From contig CAZCDM010000081.1 in assembly GCA_964497475.1 (NCBI GenBank), positions 1 through 10,467 of the forward strand: a DNA stretch of 10,467 bases. Reading direction: 5' to 3'. A model generated the notes under the pieces. The model was not told where the DNA came from. It saw only the letters and a list, made by a program, of their open reading frames with translations, and ran no database searches. Shown here piece by piece: positions 5,768 through 10,467 of the stretch. The translations under genes and the position numbers were made by a program. The stretch is from CAZCDM01 sp964497475. Lineage in GTDB: Bacteria > Planctomycetota > Phycisphaerae > SM23-33. Numbering within the stretch: position 1 is the stretch's first letter; each line of letters begins with the position of its first letter.

Positions 5768-6238
5768 ATGAACATCGCCATTTCCTGTGACCATCGCGGA
5801 TTCAACATGAAGGAACGCCTCGTCGTGCTTCTCGGCGAGATGGGCCATGAGGCGCTCGATATGGGCACCGAGTGCAATAAGAGCTGCGACTATACCGACG
5901 CGGCCTGGCCGGTGGGCCGGGCTGTGGCTGAGGGCAAGGCCGACCGCGGCATCCTCATCTGCGGCAGCGGTATCGGCATGAGCATCGCCGCGAATAAAAT
6001 CGAGGGCGTCCGAGCCGCCCTGTGTCACGACGAACTCTCAGCCCAGATGTCCCGCCGCCACAACAACGCCAATGTGCTGTGCATGGCCAGCGACGTCCTC
6101 GGTGAGGAACTCATTCGCCGCATCGTCACGAGCTGGCTGACGACCGACTTCGAAGGCCCCGGCCGACACCAGCGGCGCATCGACAAGATCCACATGATCG
6201 AGTGCGGCGAAGACCCCAGCACCTATCAGGAAGGCTGA
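5768..6238 (+). CDS. rpiB: Ribose-5-phosphate isomerase B
   Basis: A 156-residue cytoplasmic enzyme that interconverts ribose 5-phosphate and ribulose 5-phosphate in the non-oxidative pentose-phosphate pathway. The RpiB/LacAB fold is clear: 'CDHRG' (7-11), 'GILICGSGIGMSIAANK' (61-77) with Cys65 in the position of the E. coli catalytic Cys, 'RHNNANVLC' (97-105) with His98 in the position of the E. coli ring-opening His, and 'EGPGRHQRRID' (129-139) near the C-terminus. Length is usual for the family. An AAGGA site 8 bases before the ATG supports the start. It is very probably co-transcribed with the Sua5-YwlE fusion and ends at a strong terminator. Some homologues act on allose phosphate, but the overall match favours RpiB. 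Confidence 0.93.
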   Translation: MNIAISCDHRGFNMKERLVVLLGEMGHEALDMGTECNKSCDYTDAAWPVGRAVAEGKADRGILICGSGIGMSIAANKIEGVRAALCHDELSAQMSRRHNNANVLCMASDVLGEELIRRIVTSWLTTDFEGPGRHQRRIDKIHMIECGEDPSTYQEG

Positions 6239-6259
6239 GCTGCGAATTGTACCCACCCG

Positions 6260-6286
6260 CGGCGGGTCGATCGGCCCGCCGTTTTT
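6260..6286 (+). terminator. Intrinsic terminator after rpiB
   Basis: A perfect 7-bp GC stem, CGGCGGG at 6260-6266 with CCCGCCG at 6275-6281, around an 8-base loop, followed directly by five T (6282-6286). It begins 22 bases after the rpiB stop codon. In the opposite direction it has no T-run, so it should mainly stop rightward transcription and protect the convergent gene at 6308-6691. Confidence 0.85.
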
Positions 6287-6307
6287 ATGCGCACACAACA
6301 GGCCGCT

Positions 6308-6691
6308 CTATCCGTCGCCCACCAGCGGGCGTTGCTCGTCGACGCGGAAGGTCACGACGAATCGCTTCTCGCCGGGGGCCGGCTTGCAGTGGTCGGGTAC
6401 GTTCTCGCGGCGGAGGGCGTCGGCGGCGGCCGGGTCGTCCGTCTCGGAGACTTTCGTCAGCGTCAGCCGCATGCCCCGATAGCCCGGCGCGTCCTGCCGA
6501 AAGAGGTAACACGCCCGCGGATTGTTTTGCAGGTTCGCGTGGGTTCGCTTCTCGGCCATCAGCAGGGCCACCTGCCCGTCGTCGAGAACGTGCGGCCGAG
6601 CGTAGACGGCGGCGTCGACCTGGCCGTCGGCGTCGGCGGTGGAAAGCACGCCGAGGCCACGGTTTGTTTCGAAGTATTCTTTGAGATTCAT
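6308..6691 (-). CDS. Pyridoxamine-5'-phosphate-oxidase-like (split-barrel, FMN-binding) family protein
   Basis: A 127-residue small soluble protein. The N-terminal 'LGVLSTADADGQVDAAVYARPHVLDDG' region (from 13) and 'LMAEKRTHANLQNNPRACYLF' (from 44) give the strand pattern of PNPOx-related split barrels. These are small flavin- or heme-binding proteins, often of unknown substrate. It is shorter than true PdxH and lacks its C-terminal extension, so B6 synthesis is not implied. The start at 6691 is supported by AAGGAG 5 bases upstream and a perfect TATAAT (6725-6720) about 28 bases upstream. It is a single gene, divergent from the ABC-F gene and convergent with rpiB. The family call is reasonably sure; the role is unknown. 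Confidence 0.75.
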   Translation of the reverse strand: MNLKEYFETNRGLGVLSTADADGQVDAAVYARPHVLDDGQVALLMAEKRTHANLQNNPRACYLFRQDAPGYRGMRLTLTKVSETDDPAAADALRRENVPDHCKPAPGEKRFVVTFRVDEQRPLVGDG

Positions 6692-6719
6692 GATGACTCC
6701 TTGGCTTTACGGTCGAGAC

Positions 6720-6725
6720 ATTATA
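6720..6725 (-). promoter_or_regulatory. TATAAT -10 box of the PNPOx-like gene
   Basis: A perfect TATAAT on the minus strand. The transcription start would be near 6713 and the leader about 21 bases, enough to hold AAGGAG. The best -35-like hexamer, TAGACA at 6751-6746, is 20 bases away, longer than ideal and inside the first codons of the ABC-F gene. The two divergent promoters must share or overlap within 53 bp. Confidence 0.5.
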
Positions 6726-6744
6726 GGCTCATCGGTCTGCACGC

Positions 6745-8640
6745 ATGTCTATTCTTATCGCGGACCAACTCGGCTTTGCCTACGGGGCCGACCCGATCGT
6801 CGACCGGGCCAGCTTTACGCTGCGCGACGGCGACCGCGTGGGGCTCATCGGCCCCAACGGCGGCGGCAAGACGACGCTGCTCCGGCTGCTGGCCGGGCAG
6901 CTGGAACCGACCGCCGGCACCCTCCAACGCCAGGGCGATCTGCGTATCGGCATGCTCGTGCAGGACAGCCCCGCCCTGGCCGACGATGCCCGTACGATCC
7001 ACCAGGTCATGCTCGATGCCTTCACCGCCCTGCGGAAGATCGAACACGACATCGCCCAGCTCGCCGAGCAGCTCGACACCGACGAGGCGATCGAACACTT
7101 CGGTCGCCTGCAGGAGCAGTTCGAACGCGGCGGCGGCTACGACTACCCCATCCGCATCGAGCAGGTGCTGACGGGCCTGGGCTTTGACCGCAGCCTCTGG
7201 CCCCGGCCGATGAATGAACTCTCCGGCGGGCAGCGCACGCGCGTACACCTCGGCCGGCTGCTGCTGGAAGAGCCCGACCTGCTGCTGCTCGACGAGCCGA
7301 CGAACCATCTCGACATCGCCTCGGTGGAATGGCTGGAACAGTTCCTCCAGAGCTTCCCGCGGGCGTTGCTGACCGTCAGCCACGACCGCTACTTTCTCGA
7401 CGCCGTCACGCAGCAGACCTGGGTGCTGGACTGGGCCGAGCTGGAATGCTATCGCGGCAACTACAGCGCCCACCTGCCCAAGCGCCAGGAGCGGTTCACC
7501 GAACGGCTGCGGACCTGGCAGAGCCAGCAGGAGCACATCCGCAAGGAGCAGGACTTCATCGACCGCAACCTCGCCGGGCAGCGCAGCAAGGAAGCCCAGG
7601 GCCGGCGCACCCGCCTGGAGCGGTTCCTGCGCGACCAGGCCGTCTCCGAGCCGCGCCGGCCGGAGGAGATTCACCTGCGGCTGGACCCGGCCCGGCGATC
7701 GGGCGAGATCGTCCTGCGCGCGACAGACCTGATCGTCGGCTACGACGAGGACCAGCCCCTGGCCGCAGCCGAGTCGATCCAGGTCGAGCGGCGCCAGCGG
7801 ATCGGCATTGTCGGGCCCAACGGCTGCGGCAAGAGCACACTGCTGCGGACGCTGCTGGGCGAGCTGGACGCCCTGGCCGGCGAGGTGAGCCTCGGCGCGA
7901 ATGTGGACATCGGCGTGCTGACGCAGATGCACCTGGAACTGCCCGCCGGCGCGACGGCCGTCGAAGCCCTCTGCCGCGACGGGCTCTGCACCGAAAGCCG
8001 AGCCCGCGACCTGCTCGGCGCCCTGCTGCTGTCCGGCGATGCAGCCGACCGAACCGTCGAGCAACTCTCCGGCGGCCAGCGCAGCCGCGTCGTCCTGGCC
8101 CGGCTGATCGCCTCGCAGGCCAACCTCCTCGTCCTCGACGAGCCGACGAACCACCTCGACATCGCCTCGACGGAAATCCTCCAGGAAACGCTCAACGCCT
8201 TCGAGGGCACGGTGCTCTTTGTCAGCCACGACCGTTACTTCATCGAATCGCTCGCGACGGACATCTGGACGTTCAACGACGGCGAACTCAAGCAGATCCC
8301 CGGCGGATGGCAGGCGTACCAGGCCTGGCGAACGCGTACCGCCCAAGCCCAACCCCAAGCGACCGCCCGCGAGGCCCGCAGCGATTCACACAAGCAGTCT
8401 CGCCGCGAGGCGAACCTCATAAAGAAGCTCCGCCGCGACCACGAGCAGACCGAAACCGCCATTGAGACCCTCGAAGCTGCCCTGGCCGAGCTGACCCAGC
8501 AGATCACCGCCGCCAGCCAGGCCGGCGAAACCGCCCGGGTGGACGCCCTCAGCCGAGAGTATCAGCAAAAAAGCAACGCCCTGGCCGAGCTGTGGGCGCA
8601 ATGGGAACAGCTCAGCAGCGAACTGGGCGGCAAATTGTGA
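6745..8640 (+). CDS. ABC-F family ATPase (Uup/EttA-like ribosome-associated factor)
   Basis: A 631-residue soluble protein with two ABC cassettes and no membrane segment, the ABC-F hallmark. Cassette 1 has Walker A GPNGGGKTT (36-44), signature LSGGQ (159-163) and Walker B 'LLLLDEPTNHLD' (179-190). Cassette 2 has GPNGCGKST (357-365), LSGGQ (441-445) and 'LLVLDEPTNHLD' (461-472). Both have the 'VSHDRYF' switch histidine. The linker at about 240-305 is charged and helical, as expected for the region that reaches the ribosomal tRNA sites. The C-terminal 545-631 is a highly charged helical region resembling the Uup coiled-coil domain. ABC-F proteins act on stalled or initiating ribosomes, and some confer antibiotic resistance; nothing here points to resistance. 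The ATG at 6745 begins the first beta-strand but has no Shine-Dalgarno sequence. The S1 gene follows 99 bp downstream. Confidence 0.9.
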   Translation: MSILIADQLGFAYGADPIVDRASFTLRDGDRVGLIGPNGGGKTTLLRLLAGQLEPTAGTLQRQGDLRIGMLVQDSPALADDARTIHQVMLDAFTALRKIEHDIAQLAEQLDTDEAIEHFGRLQEQFERGGGYDYPIRIEQVLTGLGFDRSLWPRPMNELSGGQRTRVHLGRLLLEEPDLLLLDEPTNHLDIASVEWLEQFLQSFPRALLTVSHDRYFLDAVTQQTWVLDWAELECYRGNYSAHLPKRQERFTERLRTWQSQQEHIRKEQDFIDRNLAGQRSKEAQGRRTRLERFLRDQAVSEPRRPEEIHLRLDPARRSGEIVLRATDLIVGYDEDQPLAAAESIQVERRQRIGIVGPNGCGKSTLLRTLLGELDALAGEVSLGANVDIGVLTQMHLELPAGATAVEALCRDGLCTESRARDLLGALLLSGDAADRTVEQLSGGQRSRVVLARLIASQANLLVLDEPTNHLDIASTEILQETLNAFEGTVLFVSHDRYFIESLATDIWTFNDGELKQIPGGWQAYQAWRTRTAQAQPQATAREARSDSHKQSRREANLIKKLRRDHEQTETAIETLEAALAELTQQITAASQAGETARVDALSREYQQKSNALAELWAQWEQLSSELGGKL

Positions 8641-8663
8641 TTCGATAAAGATCGCAAAAATTA

Positions 8664-8707
8664 CTCCACAAACGCCGATTATCCCGTATGCTGATGCTGC
8701 TGTGGAG
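8664..8707 (+). promoter_or_regulatory. Leader inverted repeat upstream of the S1 gene
   Basis: CTCCACA at 8664-8670 is perfectly complementary to TGTGGAG at 8701-8707, with 30 bases between. It lies in the 99-bp gap before the S1 gene, after an AT-rich patch (about 8641-8665). If transcribed, it could form a 7-bp stem in the leader about 32 bases before the ATG. A weak -10-like TATGCT at 8687-8692 falls inside the loop, so promoter and leader hairpin cannot both be right at that site. No convincing -35/-10 pair was found in this gap. Confidence 0.3.
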
Positions 8708-8739
8708 AGGTACCCGTATTTGGCCCCGCGAGGTATGAC

Positions 8740-10245
8740 ATGGATCAGGACAAGGTTTTCCGCCCGCAACAGAAACTCGACCCCGACCTGCAGAAGGAGA
8801 TTGACGAGTCCCTGGGAGATATGAATCTCGAGGATCTCGTCGACGCCGAGCAGGGCAAGGCCCCCCGCCGCGCCAAGGCCGACGACAAACTCATCCGCGG
8901 CACGGTGGTGAGCATCCAGGCCGATGATATTTTCGTCGACGTCGGCGGGCGCAGCGAAGGGCTCCTGCCTGCCACGCAGTACAGCGAGGACGAAGAGCTT
9001 CCCGCCGAGGGCGATACCGTCGAGGTGACCATCGAGGGCTTCGACCGCGACGGCATGCTCCGGCTGAGCCGCAAGGGCGCCATCGAACAGGCCGCCTGGG
9101 ATACGCTCGAAAAGGGCCAGATCGTCGAAGGGCGCGTCACCGGCATGAACAAGGGCGGCCTGGAGATGCAGATCAATAACATCCGCGCCTTCATGCCCGT
9201 CAGCCAGATCGACCTGATCCACGTCGAAGAACTCGACGGCTACCTCAACGAAAAACTCCAGTGCGAGGTCGTTGAAGTCGACCGCCGCGAGAAGAACCTG
9301 GTGGTCTCCCGCCGGGCGCTGCTGAAGCACCAGGCCGCCGAGCAGGCCCAGACCACCTGGAAGGAAATTCACGAGGGCAAGGTCGTCCAGGGTAAGGTCC
9401 GCACGATCATGCCCTACGGTGCGTTCGTCGATATCGGCGGCGTCGACGGGCTGCTGCACGTCAAAGACATGGCCCACGGCCACGTCGACAAGCCCGAGGA
9501 CATCGTCCAGCCGGGCCAGACCATCGAGGTCCGCGTGCTGAGCATCGACCGCGATAATGAGAAGATCGGCCTGGGCCTCAAGCAGACCCAGCCCGACCCG
9601 TGGGAGGGTGCCGAAGGCAAGTGGCCGGCCGATTCAATTGTCACCGGGCGCATCGTCAAGCTCATGGACTTCGGCGCGTTCTGCGAAGTCGAAGCCGGCG
9701 TCGAAGGGCTCATCCCCATCAGCGAGTTCAGCCACAAGCACATCGGCCATCCGAAGGAAATCGTCTCGGCCGGCGATGTCGTCAAGGTCCACGTCATGCG
9801 CGTCGAGCCGGACCGCAAACGGCTGACGCTCTCGATGAAACGCGCCGAAGCCGACCCCTGGGAAGGCGCCTCGGTCCGCTGGCCAACCGACGAATGGGTC
9901 GAGGGCACGATCACGCGCATGACCGACTTCGGCGCGTTCGTAGAACTCTCCGCCGGCGTCGAAGGGCTCATCCACATCAGCCAGCTCTCGGAAAGCCGCG
10001 TACCCAGCGTCGCCAGCGTCGTCTCGCAGGGCCAGACCGTCAAAGCCCGCGTGCTGGAAGTCGACGAGCAACGCCGCCGCATCAGCCTGAGCCTCCGCAA
10101 AGACACCCCCACCTCCGAGCCGACCGAAGGCACGATGGCCGACCTGGAAAAAATCCAGCAGAAGGACTCCAAAAAGAAGAACCTCAAGGGAGGCCTCGAC
10201 GCCGGACAGATCGAAACGCCCTTTGGCGAACTCCGCCTGGGCTGA
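8740..10245 (+). CDS. rpsA: Ribosomal protein S1-type RNA-binding protein with five S1 domains
   Basis: A 501-residue protein with an acidic 45-residue N-terminus and five S1 (OB-fold) repeats at about 50-112, 126-194, 213-282, 299-369 and 386-455. Repeats 3-5 are the most typical, each with a 'GAF..' core such as 'YGAFVDIGGVDGLLH' (226-240). The linkers after repeats 3 and 4 are themselves similar: 'DPWEGA' plus 'WP.D' at 286-298 and 372-384. The C-terminal tail is lysine-rich then Gly-rich. E. coli S1 has six domains and Bacillus YpfD four, so five is intermediate. The role is mRNA capture on the 30S subunit, which suits a genome where some genes lack Shine-Dalgarno sequences. The start at 8740 follows GCGAGG with a 6-base gap. 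The symbol rests on overall architecture; a non-ribosomal S1-repeat protein is a less likely alternative. Confidence 0.85.
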   Translation: MDQDKVFRPQQKLDPDLQKEIDESLGDMNLEDLVDAEQGKAPRRAKADDKLIRGTVVSIQADDIFVDVGGRSEGLLPATQYSEDEELPAEGDTVEVTIEGFDRDGMLRLSRKGAIEQAAWDTLEKGQIVEGRVTGMNKGGLEMQINNIRAFMPVSQIDLIHVEELDGYLNEKLQCEVVEVDRREKNLVVSRRALLKHQAAEQAQTTWKEIHEGKVVQGKVRTIMPYGAFVDIGGVDGLLHVKDMAHGHVDKPEDIVQPGQTIEVRVLSIDRDNEKIGLGLKQTQPDPWEGAEGKWPADSIVTGRIVKLMDFGAFCEVEAGVEGLIPISEFSHKHIGHPKEIVSAGDVVKVHVMRVEPDRKRLTLSMKRAEADPWEGASVRWPTDEWVEGTITRMTDFGAFVELSAGVEGLIHISQLSESRVPSVASVVSQGQTVKARVLEVDEQRRRISLSLRKDTPTSEPTEGTMADLEKIQQKDSKKKNLKGGLDAGQIETPFGELRLG

Positions 10246-10254
10246 GTGCTCAGC
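10241..10254. terminator. Palindrome holding the stop codons of two convergent genes
   Basis: GCTGAG-TG-CTCAGC is a perfect palindrome. The TGA of the S1 gene (10243-10245) and the TGA of the leftward gene (complement of 10250-10252) sit at mirror-image positions in it. It can form a small hairpin in either transcript, but without a T-run on either side it is at most a weak bidirectional terminator. Confidence 0.4.
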
Positions 10255-10467
10255 GGGTGATCCAGATCGGGCTGGCCCAGGCGAAGGGTCCCTCGGCCCG
10301 GGCGAGGTTGTGCGGATAGCGGCTGGTCTGGCTGAACGGTTTGAGCGGATTGCCCTCGACCGGACCCTCGACGTTGAACGCCTCATCGCCAACGAGCTTG
10401 ACCCGCACGAAGGCGAAATGTTCGCCGGCCGATAGCTCCTCGTCGCTGTATTCCAGTCGGCCGACTG
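10250..10467 (-). CDS. C-terminal fragment (71 codons) of an unidentified protein, cut by the window edge
   Basis: On the minus strand an open frame enters from the right edge and ends at TGA (complement of 10250-10252). It has no start codon in the window. The last residues read 'EGPFAWASPIWITR', preceded by 'HFAFVRVKLVGDEAF' and 'QTSRYPHNLARA'. The alternating hydrophobic pattern and an ending of the type 'aW(A/S)SPIWI' resemble the C-termini of PHP-type or DUF3604-like phosphoesterase proteins, but that is recognition by eye on a short piece. Codon use is like the neighbouring genes. It is convergent with the S1 gene, 4 bp between stops. Coding status is fairly sure; the family is a guess. 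Confidence 0.6.
   Translation of the reverse strand, partial: VGRLEYSDEELSAGEHFAFVRVKLVGDEAFNVEGPVEGNPLKPFSQTSRYPHNLARAEGPFAWASPIWITR

Noticed and set aside
4561..5877. 438-residue leftward open frame
   Set aside because: Antisense to the Sua5-YwlE fusion, whose two domains have intact catalytic motifs. The antisense product is low-complexity.
6721..8358. 545-residue leftward open frame
   Set aside because: Antisense to the ABC-F gene. The length is explained by high GC and codon bias; no recognisable domain.
6745..8640. ABC-F gene as an antibiotic-resistance determinant
   Set aside because: Its architecture with a Uup-like C-terminal region and its location next to an S1 gene suggest a housekeeping factor. 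No resistance-type feature is visible.
8386..9483. 365-residue leftward open frame
   Set aside because: Antisense to the end of the ABC-F gene and the start of the S1 gene; hydrophobic but without family motifs.

Overview
The window is high-GC, gene-dense bacterial DNA. The gene set suggests a Gram-negative-type bacterium, most likely Planctomycetota (Phycisphaerae-like). The clues are a LolA-like protein with a 'PFPVPFGQK' segment, a Sua5-YwlE fusion followed by rpiB, a five-domain S1 protein, and REP-like palindromes between genes. This placement is recognition by eye, not a database result. No rRNA, tRNA, CRISPR array or transposase gene was seen.

Layout. Positions 1-277 hold no convincing complete gene. 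They contain several strong palindromes, including two near-identical REP-like units in inverted orientation and a widespread interspersed repeat that may serve as a terminator. Positions 278-4455 form one tightly packed leftward operon. In transcription order it encodes a HAD phosphatase, a MacB/LolE/FtsX-type permease, a LolD-like ATPase, a VTT/DedA-like membrane protein and an N-terminally anchored LolA-like protein. A 138-bp divergent region (4456-4593) separates it from a rightward pair: a Sua5/TsaC-YwlE fusion (tRNA t6A precursor synthesis joined to a predicted arginine phosphatase) and rpiB, closed by a clear intrinsic terminator at 6260-6286. A leftward pyridoxamine-phosphate-oxidase-like gene (6308-6691) follows. 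It is divergent from a two-domain ABC-F ATPase (6745-8640). A ribosomal protein S1-type gene with five S1 domains comes next (8740-10245). The window ends inside a leftward gene of which only the last 71 codons are present; its stop codon is 4 bp from that of the S1 gene, and both stops lie in one palindrome.

How the genes may work together. The left operon looks like a cell-envelope module: an ABC transporter of the lipoprotein-release/MacB class, a possible lipid scramblase and a tethered LolA-fold carrier. The phosphatase does not obviously belong to the same pathway. The right half is housekeeping and translation: tRNA modification, the pentose-phosphate pathway, an ABC-F ribosome factor and S1. 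The most noteworthy items are the envelope cassette, the Sua5-YwlE fusion with its phosphoarginine-type active site, a near-leaderless promoter in front of that fusion, and the inverted REP-like pair.
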